A stretch of DNA of 64,000 nt. Source: Bacillus sp. UNC438CL73TsuS30 (GTDB lineage: Bacteria; Bacillota; Bacilli; Bacillales; Cytobacillaceae). Below the pieces are notes generated by a model that was not told where the DNA came from, ran no database searches, and was given only the letters and a program-made list of their open reading frames with translations. Positions 26,569-34,266 of the stretch are shown in pieces; within the stretch, counting starts at the first letter, position 1, and every line of letters starts with the position of its first letter. A program made the translations under genes and the position numbers. Location: positions 669,060 through 733,059 of the forward strand of contig NZ_KI535295.1 of NCBI RefSeq assembly GCF_000482325.1, read 5' to 3'.

Positions 26569-27306
26569 TTGACAGATAAGGATCTTAACCTAGTAGAGCA
26601 TTTGGATGAATTACGTAAGAGACTAATTATATCAGCTGGAGCCTTTCTGATTTTTCTTGTGTTTGGACTCATTTATTCCAAAGAGGTTTACGTTTTTTTT
26701 ATGGGGAATATAGGATATAAACTTATGGTTTTAGGCCCAAGTGACATCATTATGATTTATTTTCATCTTGCAACAGTTGTTGCATTTGCAGGAACGATTC
26801 CTGTTGCAGCATGGCAGATTTGGATATTTGTTAAACCGGCATTAAAACCTTTAGAAAGAAAGGTTGCTTTAGCCTATATTCCATCCTTATTTTTACTATT
26901 TATCGGAGGTTTGGCTTTTGGATACTTTTTCATTTTTCCAAACGTCATGAGGTTTCTAATCCGTTTGGGTAACGGTTTAATGACTACCTCTTTTACAGCA
27001 GAAAAATACTTTAGCTTTTTAATCAATATGACTTTACCATTCGGTGTTGCCTTTGAATTGCCTCTTGTCCTAATGTTTTTAACAACTTTGGGGATTGTCA
27101 ATCCATATAGAATTGTAAAAATGAGAAAATATGCGTATTTAATCTTAGTCATTATTGCTTCTATGATTTCTCCGCCAGAGTTTATCTCGCATCTTACGGT
27201 AGCAATACCGCTTATTATTATATATGAGGTAAGCATTCTGTTATCAATCATGGTTTATAAACGTAAGCAAAAAAGTTACAGTGGTTTGCACTTTGAAAAT
27301 TCATAA
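26569..27306 (+). CDS. tatC: Sec-independent protein translocase subunit TatC
   Basis: 245 residues, six helices. N-terminal LVEHLDELRKRLI is the signal-peptide-binding motif of TatC; the third-helix region FVKPALKPLERKVA and the Glu in FGVAFELPLVL are conserved. TatC recognises twin-arginine signal peptides. TTG start at 26569 with AAGGAAGGCG upstream. No tatA/tatE gene lies beside it, unlike the tatAC pairs of Bacillus, so a partner must be elsewhere. Follows the SEDS gene by 47 bp. Confidence 0.92.
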   Translation: MTDKDLNLVEHLDELRKRLIISAGAFLIFLVFGLIYSKEVYVFFMGNIGYKLMVLGPSDIIMIYFHLATVVAFAGTIPVAAWQIWIFVKPALKPLERKVALAYIPSLFLLFIGGLAFGYFFIFPNVMRFLIRLGNGLMTTSFTAEKYFSFLINMTLPFGVAFELPLVLMFLTTLGIVNPYRIVKMRKYAYLILVIIASMISPPEFISHLTVAIPLIIIYEVSILLSIMVYKRKQKSYSGLHFENS

Positions 27307-27317
27307 TCTTGATGGAT

Positions 27318-27350
27318 TCACATGGTGTGGTTACGCCATGTGATTTTTTT
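27318..27350 (+). terminator. Terminator after tatC
   Basis: TCACATGG / CCATGTGA stem, 10-nt loop, seven T residues. Confidence 0.88.
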
Positions 27351-27433
27351 CTGCTTAAATTAAACTGTTTTTTAAAGTTTCAAATCTTTTGATATTATAG
27401 AGGTATGTTTTACATAGAAGGGGGGATTTGTTC

Positions 27434-28225
27434 ATGGTTTTACATCTAGAAAATGTTTCATTAAAACGAGATGGTTCCTGGATTTTACAGAATATAAATT
27501 GGCAAATTGAAAAGGGTGATCACTGGGTATTATTTGGCTTGAATGGTGCAGGGAAAACAGCTATTCTTCAACTGTTAAATGCTTTTTACTTCCCGACTAG
27601 CGGAAAGGTTACGGTGCTCGGTCTTGAATTTGGAAAGACATATTTAGGAGAAAAGCTACGGAAACAAATCGGTTTTGTTTCTTCGTCACTACAGGAAAAA
27701 TTTCACCCTGGCGATAATGCGTTTGAGGTTGTTTTAAGTGGTGCTTTTGCTTCCATTGGTTTGTATGAAACTCCTACAGATGAGCTTCGTGAAAAAGCGA
27801 TTAATTTACTTGAAAATCTTGGCTGCATTGAGTATGCGAATCGAAACTATGAAACATTGTCCCAAGGGGAAAAGCAACGCGTCCTGATTGCCCGGGCATT
27901 ACTGGCTGAACCTTCGCTGCTAATTTTGGATGAGCCAACGAATGGATTGGATTTTATTGCACGTGAAGAGTTATTGGAATCAATTGAATTGATCTCAAAG
28001 AATTCTGATGCCCCGACGATGATTTATGTCACCCACCATGTTGAAGAAATATTACCTGTTTTCAATAAAACCTTGTTACTTAAACAGGGAGAGGTTTTTG
28101 CGGCGGGTGGTACAAGTGAAATGATCTCCGGGGAACAGCTTACTGAGTTTTTCGGATTGCCAGTTAAGGTTTTTTGGGAAAACAACCGGCCATTATTATC
28201 AAAATTGCAGGCGGCAGAAAAATAG
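27434..28225 (+). CDS. ABC transporter ATP-binding protein, YlmA-like
   Basis: 263 residues. Walker A GLNGAGKTA (Ala replaces the usual Thr/Ser after the Lys-Thr), Q-loop FVSSSLQEKF, signature TLSQGEKQRVLIARAL, Walker B LLILDEPTNGLDF, switch region VTHHVEEI. No permease gene is adjacent. B. subtilis YlmA is a similar stand-alone ATPase. ATG at 27434 is chosen because the AGGGGGGA site is 9 nt upstream; a TTG at 27428 is too close. Confidence 0.88.
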   Translation: MVLHLENVSLKRDGSWILQNINWQIEKGDHWVLFGLNGAGKTAILQLLNAFYFPTSGKVTVLGLEFGKTYLGEKLRKQIGFVSSSLQEKFHPGDNAFEVVLSGAFASIGLYETPTDELREKAINLLENLGCIEYANRNYETLSQGEKQRVLIARALLAEPSLLILDEPTNGLDFIAREELLESIELISKNSDAPTMIYVTHHVEEILPVFNKTLLLKQGEVFAAGGTSEMISGEQLTEFFGLPVKVFWENNRPLLSKLQAAEK

Positions 28226-28400
28226 AATAGAAGTTTCGAATTTGAAGAACGTGACAGTGGCCGTTTTCCAGAGCGCTATGATCATTAAGGGGAGTGGCAT
28301 TATCAGGGGGGGGATAGTGCCCGTGTGGTCGAAAAAGAAGAGTTTGCGGTCATCGAAAAAGGTTCTAAATGCCTTCAAATGAAAGAAAAGAGTACTAACG

Positions 28401-28967
28401 GTAACCAAGAGCGAATCTAGATGCCCACAAACAATAAAAAAGAGTTCACACGGTAACCAAGAGCCGCTCTAGATGCCTTCAAACGATAAAAAAGAGTTCA
28501 CACAGTAACCAAGAGCGGCTCTAGATGCCCGCAAACGATAAAAAAGAGTTCACACGGTAACCAAGAGCGGATCTAGATGACCACAAACAATAAAAAAGAG
28601 TTCACACGGTAACCAAGAGCGGCTCTAGATGCCTTCAAACGATAAAAAAGAGTTCACACAGTAACCAAGAGCGGCTCTAGATGCCCGCAAACGATAAAAA
28701 AGAGTTCACACGGTAACCAAGAGCGGATCTAGATGCCTTCAAACGATAAAAAAAAGTTCACACGGTAACCAAGATTGGCTCTGATGCCCGCAAACGATAA
28801 AAAAGAGTTCACACGGTAACCAAGAGCGGCTCTAGATGCCCACAAACAATAAAAAAGAGTTCACACGGTAACCAAGAGTGGCTCTAGATGCCCGCAAACG
28901 ATAAAAAAGAGTTCACACAGTAACCAAGAGCGGCTCTAGATGCCCACAAACAATAAAAAAGAGTTCA
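28401..28967 (+). repeat. Tandem array of 52-bp units carrying mini-ORFs
   Basis: Eleven copies start (at GTAACC) at 28401, 28453, 28505, 28557, 28609, 28661, 28713, 28765, 28816, 28868 and 28920, with a degenerate half copy before the first. Spacing is 52 bp except one 51-bp unit. Each unit has the palindrome AGAGCGGCTCT, then an ATG opening an 11-codon frame ending in TAA (product MP-x-N-x-KKEFTR or similar). The last ATG runs on into the gene at 28940, so the array multiplies that gene's upstream region and first nine codons. The stretch 28226-28400 has no recognisable gene. Confidence 0.93.
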
Positions 28968-29161
28968 TAGGAGCAAGAAAGTCTAAAACGGGGTCCGCAC
29001 ATAAAGGTTATAAGGGCGACAATATCGTTGATTACCTCAATACCATTGGTGAAGATTCAAGTTTTTCCAATCGTGCAAAATTAGCAGAACAACATGGTAT
29101 AAAGAATTACACAGGGACTGCGGCACAAAATCTAAAGCTTCTGGATATTCTTAATAGCTGA
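28940..29161 (+). CDS. Small protein resembling the C-terminal motif of phage/Bacillus endolysins
   Basis: 73 residues, basic N-terminus and a compact C-terminal segment (IVDYLNTIGEDSSFSNRAKLAEQHGIKNYTGTAAQNLKLLDIL, about residues 28-72; key residues Y-L, S-F-x-N-R, G-I-x-N-Y-x-G-T, N-x-x-L-L). From memory this resembles the short repeat found at the end of some Bacillus and phage cell-wall hydrolases, where it may bind the wall. No catalytic domain and no signal peptide are present. The first nine codons belong to the last unit of the 52-bp array. Ribosome site is weak. Could be a detached lysin tail or part of a phage remnant. Confidence 0.6.
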   Translation: MPTNNKKEFIGARKSKTGSAHKGYKGDNIVDYLNTIGEDSSFSNRAKLAEQHGIKNYTGTAAQNLKLLDILNS

Positions 29162-29308
29162 TTCTGAATAAGAGAAAATTAAAAATAGAGCTTGCTAATA
29201 AACAGTTCTATTTTTGATTGGCATTTGATATGGGAGATAACAATCTTATTTTCTCCTTTCATTTTTCATAAAATTCTGTTACAATCACTCGAAATAGGGG
29301 GTGTAATC

Positions 29309-29500
29309 ATGGCTGGTAACGTAACAGAATTACTTGGTGCTCCGTATGAAAATTTAATTGAGGCCCAAGTTGATAAAAGTCCAAGCGAAATTGTTATTTC
29401 GAATAACGATGGTGAAACCTATTACATAGTAACACCTGAAGTATATGAAAGCGATCTTAAACAACACGGATATGAGATCGTAGTGTCTGCCGGAGAGTAA
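29309..29500 (+). CDS. Small acidic protein, unknown function
   Basis: 63 residues starting MAGNVTELLGAPYENL. ATG at 29309 is chosen because ATAGGGGGTG lies 7 nt upstream; the upstream in-frame extension is unlikely to be translated. Predicted as a soluble alpha/beta peptide rich in Glu and Tyr, no Cys, no signal peptide. I do not recognise the family. A terminator overlaps its stop codon, so it is an independent short transcript. Confidence 0.72.
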   Translation: MAGNVTELLGAPYENLIEAQVDKSPSEIVISNNDGETYYIVTPEVYESDLKQHGYEIVVSAGE

Positions 29501-29520
29501 AGTTACTCTCTGTTTTTTTT
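29493..29520 (+). terminator. Terminator overlapping stop of the 63-residue gene
   Basis: GAGAGTAA / TTACTCTC stem with 2-nt loop, followed by TGTTTTTTTT. Confidence 0.88.
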
Positions 29521-29674
29521 ATGTAATGTTAAATATTCTCCTAAACCTTTCATATAAACCACAATATATTACAAAACTATTTCATTTAGCTAACAATTTT
29601 CGACATAATCTAGCAATCTCTCCAAATAGTAAGTAAACTGGAAAAGTGATTATATAGATAGCGTGGGGGAGAAA

Positions 29675-30481
29675 ATGAAAAAGAAACTTTTAACATTGGT
29701 AGCAGCTACAGTATTTGGGACTTCTTTATATAGCACTTCAGCAATGGCCATGAGTATCAAGGTTAAAAAAGGAGATACCTTATCTAAGTATTCCAAGCAA
29801 TATCATATTTCAGTTGCTAATATAAAATCTGCGAACAAATTAAAAAATGATCGAATCATTGTCGGTCAGAATCTTAATATCCCTGTAAAAGGAAAAAGTG
29901 TTGCCAAAGCGAGCACCACTCCGACTTCATACATATATACAGTAAAAAAAGGCGATACACTGTCAGCAATCGCTAAAAAATATCATACAACTGTAAACCA
30001 ATTGAAGTCATTAAATGGACTGAAAACAGATTTTATCCGACTAGGTCAAAAACTTAAAGTCAGCGGTAAAATGACCACTCAATCGATTAAAACGAATGAA
30101 ACCACAAGTTCTACCGTGGAAGAATTAAATTCAGATCAGTTGATACGCGATGCTAAAGCAGTGATTGGAACCCCTTATAAATGGGGAGGAACAACAACAA
30201 GCGGCTTTGATTGCAGCGGTTTTATTTACTATGTAATAAAAAAACAAAAGCCTATCTCTCGTCAGACGGTTGCTGGTTATTGGAGCATGATGAAGCCGGT
30301 AACTTCTTTATCGGTTGGTGATTTTGTTTATTATGAAACGTATAAATCAGGTCCTTCGCATATGGGGATTTATGTAGGGAATGGAAAGTTTATTCATTCC
30401 GGATCATCCAAGGGAGTCGAAATTTCCGATATGAATAATTCCTATTGGAAGCCTCGGTATCTAGGTGCAAGGCAATTTTAG
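29675..30481 (+). CDS. Secreted cell-wall hydrolase: two LysM domains and NlpC/P60 peptidase
   Basis: 268 residues from the ATG at 29675, preceded by GGGGGA. Signal peptide with AMA cleavage near residue 25. LysM 1 (about 28-72, IKVKKGDTLSKYSKQY) and LysM 2 (about 89-132, YTVKKGDTLSAIAKKY) bind glycan. The NlpC/P60 domain (about 155-268) has the catalytic Cys in GFDCSGFIYY and His in SHMGIYVG with a third polar His in FIHSG. It would cut the D-Glu-DAP type bond in wall peptides, as LytE, LytF and CwlS do. Monocistronic, with a strong terminator. Confidence 0.95.
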   Translation: MKKKLLTLVAATVFGTSLYSTSAMAMSIKVKKGDTLSKYSKQYHISVANIKSANKLKNDRIIVGQNLNIPVKGKSVAKASTTPTSYIYTVKKGDTLSAIAKKYHTTVNQLKSLNGLKTDFIRLGQKLKVSGKMTTQSIKTNETTSSTVEELNSDQLIRDAKAVIGTPYKWGGTTTSGFDCSGFIYYVIKKQKPISRQTVAGYWSMMKPVTSLSVGDFVYYETYKSGPSHMGIYVGNGKFIHSGSSKGVEISDMNNSYWKPRYLGARQF

Positions 30482-30488
30482 TTAATCG

Positions 30489-30525
30489 AAGGAACTCTTA
30501 TTCAAAATAAGAGTTCCTATTTTTA
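30489..30525 (+). terminator. Terminator after the LysM-NlpC/P60 gene
   Basis: GGAACTCTTATT / AATAAGAGTTCC perfect stem, 3-nt loop, then TATTTTT. Confidence 0.92.
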
Positions 30526-30543
30526 TAGATTGAGAAATTTCTT

Positions 30544-31392
30544 TTATTGACTGGTCAAGGCTGAGAAATCAGTGGCTTTTTTCAAATCTTTATCCGAAAT
30601 GTTAACATTCGCCTTTTTAAATTCAGCTTTTAAAACAGTTGCAATCTTTTCCTGTGTGACCTTTGTTTCTTTCACTTGATCTGTAAGCGTATTTTTCATT
30701 TGTGCGAATGATTTTTTTGCCTTATCTGTCAATTGAATAATATGGTATCCATATTGAGTTTTGACCGGGTCACTGACTTCTTTTAGTTTTAAAGCATAGG
30801 CTGCTTTTTCAAAATCCGCGTCCATCTCACCAGTTCCAAACCACCCAAGATCACCGCCATTTGATGAACTTGCTGGATCTTGTGAATACTTTTTCGCCAA
30901 ATCGTCAAATTTTTCGCCTTTTTTGAGTTTAGCTTCCACTTCATCCGCAGTTTTCTTATCGTTTACTAAAATATGACGGGCGCGAATTTCTGGCTTGTAA
31001 CTAGCGTATGCATCCTTTAATTCTTGATCGGTAACTTTTAGGGTTTTATACACCGCTTTCTCCTCTAAAAGATTTAGCTTCACTACGTTCCTATAGTCGG
31101 CCTCATCTTTGTAGCCGTATTGCTGTAAAGTGGTTAGAAATTGATCACCTAGTTGTTCTTTTACTTTTTTAACCTCTGCATCAATTGCAGATTTAGTAAC
31201 GGTATATTCTTTAGACAAAACTTTTTCAACGGCAAGCTCTTGAAGTGTCTGAGTTCCATACTTTGTTTTCAATGCTTGATATAATTCATCTTGTGAGATA
31301 TTTCCTGAATCGGATTTCATAACGGTACTATTGCTGCAAGCAGACAAAACCAGAGCACTGATCATGATTCCTGTAAGAATCCATTTCTTCAT
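30544..31392 (-). CDS. prsA: Peptidyl-prolyl isomerase lipoprotein PrsA
   Basis: 282 residues. Lipobox LSACS (Cys19) after MKKWILTGIMISALV. An N-terminal SurA-like helical region is followed by a parvulin domain (about 132-225: ARHILVNDKKTADEVEAKL, SSNGGDLGWFG, GYHIIQLTD), then a helical C-terminal tail. PrsA folds secreted proteins outside the membrane. Minus strand; it converges with the LysM-NlpC gene. Single gene, with no neighbours in the same direction. Confidence 0.95.
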   Translation of the reverse strand: MKKWILTGIMISALVLSACSNSTVMKSDSGNISQDELYQALKTKYGTQTLQELAVEKVLSKEYTVTKSAIDAEVKKVKEQLGDQFLTTLQQYGYKDEADYRNVVKLNLLEEKAVYKTLKVTDQELKDAYASYKPEIRARHILVNDKKTADEVEAKLKKGEKFDDLAKKYSQDPASSSNGGDLGWFGTGEMDADFEKAAYALKLKEVSDPVKTQYGYHIIQLTDKAKKSFAQMKNTLTDQVKETKVTQEKIATVLKAEFKKANVNISDKDLKKATDFSALTSQ

Positions 31393-31583
31393 TCTTCCAC
31401 TCCTAAAATTTGTAATCTATTAGATGTTAAAAACAATATTAATGAATGAATATGAATAAATGATGAACAGGTTTAGAAGAATGTAAGAAGAAATTAAGAA
31501 ATAATTTAGTGAATTTTAATAGAAATTTAAGAAAGTAGAGGGACCAAATGTAAAAAATAAAGGAGTAGTTTTATTATGAAATA

Positions 31584-31626
31584 AAAAAAGCGATGTATTA
31601 TAACCTTAAATATAACATCGCTTTTA
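31584..31626. terminator. Bidirectional hairpin upstream of prsA
   Basis: AAAAGCGATGT / ACATCGCTTTT with A-run before and T-rich DNA after. It would stop the minus-strand transcript of the small gene at 31700-31846 before prsA. Confidence 0.75.
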
Positions 31627-31699
31627 TTTATTTCCTTAGACACTTCCATTTCTTGAACAGTAATTTTTGTCGCTACACAACATTTATAATAGAACCTAT

Positions 31700-31846
31700 C
31701 TAAACGAAGCAGGGGTCATTAAAATAAATTACTTCAGTTAAGATCAAATTTCCGCCCATATCTAGCATCGCATCTCTAGCTTCTCTTTCAGTAGAAAATT
31801 CGAATATTTTAATACTTTCCTCCGAATGCAAGGTGATTACCCACAT
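31700..31846 (-). CDS. Small protein, paralogue of the 54-residue protein at 42670
   Basis: 48 residues: begins MWVITLHSEESIKIFEF, then STEREARDAM, and ends EVIYFNDPCFV. It aligns clearly with the product at 42670 (MWIITVNSNEEITMFEF, NTEKEAREAF, EVIYYND), which argues that both are translated. GGGGAC lies about 9 nt before the ATG on the minus strand. Predicted compact beta-hairpin-helix. Function unknown. It sits between prsA and a PrpF-like gene and ends before a terminator-like hairpin. Confidence 0.72.
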   Translation of the reverse strand: MWVITLHSEESIKIFEFSTEREARDAMLDMGGNLILTEVIYFNDPCFV

Positions 31847-31900
31847 ATAAAATGTCCCCGTTTCTTCTTAATTTTTTATTACTTCGACAATAGTAGAAAG

Positions 31901-33037
31901 TTAATTTGCTTGAGCAGCTAGTTCTAAAATTTGATAATTTTCCTTTGTAAAAACAAAACCCTCAAGGATGGTTCTGGCTGTACGAACTACCTTTATTGCA
32001 TTGATATGGCCGGCAAGCAGGTCCACCTTTGTTTCCATAATTCCGGCAGGGTGTGCCAATCTAACAATTTCATGGTTGGGTGTAACAATATCTGATAAAA
32101 TAGTATCCCTCAAGAAAGCAGCTGCAGTTGTACAAATCGCGCCTGTAATCGCAAGCGCTTGATGCGGCTTTTGCATGGACATCATTCTGATTGTCAGATC
32201 CATATCCGACGCTTTTCTCGTCGTTCCTGTTGAATCAATATACTCCATAGGAGGGGCAATGATAGTCATTTTCGGTACGGCAGGAGATTTTTTAGTTGCA
32301 TCCTCTTTTTTAGAAAAGTGGCACATTTCAGCTGCTGTAGATCTAATTTCTTCTAATTCCCTTAATTTTTCGGGAGAATACTCATGTGGCAATTCATTTC
32401 CAATAAGTCCCACATCCTGAGCTCTGACGAAAACAAGTGGATTGGCAACGTCAATAATCGAAATGGGTATAGTCCCATTTTTTGTTTCAATCCAGTCCAA
32501 TGGTTTTCCGGTTGGAAAAAGCCTTCCGGTTACAGCCCCTTCCGAACGGGTGAAGGAAAGGTAAATAGGGGAACCTGTTCCCGGGACACCAGGGATCGAA
32601 CATCTTCCTTCTGTTTGAACTTTCCCATTTTTTACTTCAACTTCAGAAATAATTAACTTGTTGGTGTTCGTATTTAATATTTTGATTTTTGTAACTGGTT
32701 CAATGGGATGTACAAGACCTTGTTCAATTGCATAGGGTCCAACTGCAGAAGAAATATTGCCGCAATTACCACTAAAATCTACGAATTGATTATCAAGGCT
32801 TACCTGTGCAAATGTATACTCAATGTCCACACCTTGAATAGTAGATTTTTTAATAATAGCCGCTTTACTTGTTAAGGAATTCGCACCGCCAAGCCCGTCA
32901 ATTTGCCTTTGATCGGGACTGCCCATGATATCGAGAAGAAAGTCCTCCCAAATAGCACGATTTTCAGGCATGTGCTCATAATTGAGAAATACTCCCTTAC
33001 TGGTTCCACCACGCATAATGACAACTGGGACTCTCAT
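31901..33037 (-). CDS. PrpF-family isomerase (methylaconitate/oxalomesaconate tautomerase-like)
   Basis: 378 residues with the PrpF fold (two diaminopimelate-epimerase-like halves). N-terminal VVIMRGGTSKGVFL, GSPDQRQIDGLGGANSLTSKAA and FSGNCGNISSAVGPYA (active-site Cys region) are typical. Members shift double bonds in tricarboxylates (2-methylaconitate, 4-oxalomesaconate, methylitaconate). The divergent LysR gene 141 bp away and a CitMHS transporter suggest uptake and isomerisation of a citrate- or aconitate-like acid. The exact substrate cannot be read from the sequence. The start overlaps no other gene. Confidence 0.9.
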   Translation of the reverse strand: MRVPVVIMRGGTSKGVFLNYEHMPENRAIWEDFLLDIMGSPDQRQIDGLGGANSLTSKAAIIKKSTIQGVDIEYTFAQVSLDNQFVDFSGNCGNISSAVGPYAIEQGLVHPIEPVTKIKILNTNTNKLIISEVEVKNGKVQTEGRCSIPGVPGTGSPIYLSFTRSEGAVTGRLFPTGKPLDWIETKNGTIPISIIDVANPLVFVRAQDVGLIGNELPHEYSPEKLRELEEIRSTAAEMCHFSKKEDATKKSPAVPKMTIIAPPMEYIDSTGTTRKASDMDLTIRMMSMQKPHQALAITGAICTTAAAFLRDTILSDIVTPNHEIVRLAHPAGIMETKVDLLAGHINAIKVVRTARTILEGFVFTKENYQILELAAQAN

Positions 33038-33178
33038 GTTATAAAACCACCTTTTTGATTTTTTGAAAAGTAATATTCTTTTGAAAACATAGTATGATAA
33101 ACTAGATCATAAGTAAAATAGATAATTTTGTGGAAAAACATGAAAATTTTTTTATAATCCTATGAATGGAGGATTCCT

Positions 33179-34042
33179 ATGGATGAGAAAGATTGGGTCG
33201 CAATCAAGGTATTGTTCGAAGAAAAAAATATTAGCCGGGCATCGGAGCGACTGTATATTTCACAGCCTGCTTTAACATACAGGTTGAAGAATTTAGAAAA
33301 AGAGCTTGGTACTGAATTGTTTTTTAAAATAAAAGGTGGGATTGAATTTACTTCAGAAGGTTTCTATTTAGCTGATTATGCAGAAGAAATGATAAAAAAA
33401 CTTCAGCAAACGAAAGATTACATACTGAATATGAAGGAGGAGGTAAGGGGAACATTGCGATTAGGAGTATCGAGTAACTTTGCTCAATATAAGCTTCCTA
33501 AACTATTAAAGCAATTCTCTACCGAATATCCAAATGTTCAATTTAGTGTTAATACGGGTTGGAGTACCAGTATTATGAACCTACTTAATTCTTCAAGTGT
33601 GCAATTGGGAATACTGCGTGGAAATTACGATTGGTATGGAGCCAAAACTATGCTTCATGAGGAAAGGCTTTGTCTTATTTCCAAACGTGAGGTTGATATG
33701 AATAAATTACCAGAACTTCCTTTTATTCATTATCAAACCGACAGTTCCCTAAAAAATCTAATCAATGGCTGGTGGCACGATCGTTTTTCAGAACCTCCGC
33801 TCGTAACGATGGAAACTGACCGACAGGAAACCTGCAAAGAAATGGTTAAAAATGATTTAGGGATTGCGATATTGCCTGAAATTTGTTTACAACCATCTGA
33901 TAATTTATTTACTTATGGATTGTCTTACAAAAATGGTACACCTGTTTTAAGAAGTACGTGGTTAATGTACAACAAAGACGAATTGCAGCTAACAACTGTA
34001 AAAACCTTTTTAACCTTTTTAAACCAAAATCCTAATTTATAA
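33179..34042 (+). CDS. LysR-family transcriptional regulator
   Basis: 287 residues. N-terminal winged HTH (about 1-60: NISRASERLYISQPALTYRLKNLEKELGTELF) and an effector-binding domain from about residue 90 (GTLRLGVSSNFAQYKLPKLLKQF). Divergent from the prpF-like gene, a common layout for LysR control of the adjacent catabolic gene with an acid as co-inducer. ATG with GGAGGA 6 nt upstream. Next on the same strand is the CitMHS transporter. Confidence 0.93.
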   Translation: MDEKDWVAIKVLFEEKNISRASERLYISQPALTYRLKNLEKELGTELFFKIKGGIEFTSEGFYLADYAEEMIKKLQQTKDYILNMKEEVRGTLRLGVSSNFAQYKLPKLLKQFSTEYPNVQFSVNTGWSTSIMNLLNSSSVQLGILRGNYDWYGAKTMLHEERLCLISKREVDMNKLPELPFIHYQTDSSLKNLINGWWHDRFSEPPLVTMETDRQETCKEMVKNDLGIAILPEICLQPSDNLFTYGLSYKNGTPVLRSTWLMYNKDELQLTTVKTFLTFLNQNPNL

Positions 34043-34249
34043 AAATAGTACAAGGAAAGAAAGTAATTCTTTTTCTTGTACTTCACTCTTTTAATCGCTT
34101 GCATAAAAAATATAACTAGATTATAAGTTTTTTTTTAGAAAATCCTAAAAAATATATATTTTACTTATTTTGAATGTTGAAATATTCTAAAAATATAGTT
34201 TTCAGAGATAAGAAGATTGGAAATAACCATTATCTTCTTTCTTTGAGTT

Positions 34250-34263
34250 TGTAAGCGATTTCT
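34250..34263 (+). promoter_or_regulatory. Possible catabolite-responsive element (cre)
   Basis: TGTAAGCGATTTCT fits the CcpA-box pattern TGNAANCGNTNNCA except for the last base. It abuts the start of the CitMHS gene, where CcpA binding would repress citrate uptake in the presence of sugar. Confidence 0.45.
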
Positions 34264-34266
34264 TTT

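Noticed and set aside
28401..28967. 52-bp array considered as CRISPR
   Set aside because: Units are contiguous tandem copies with no unique spacers and no cas genes nearby.
31660..31860. Region upstream of the prpF-like gene's 3' end treated as empty
   Set aside because: A 48-codon gene with a paralogue at 42670 was found there.
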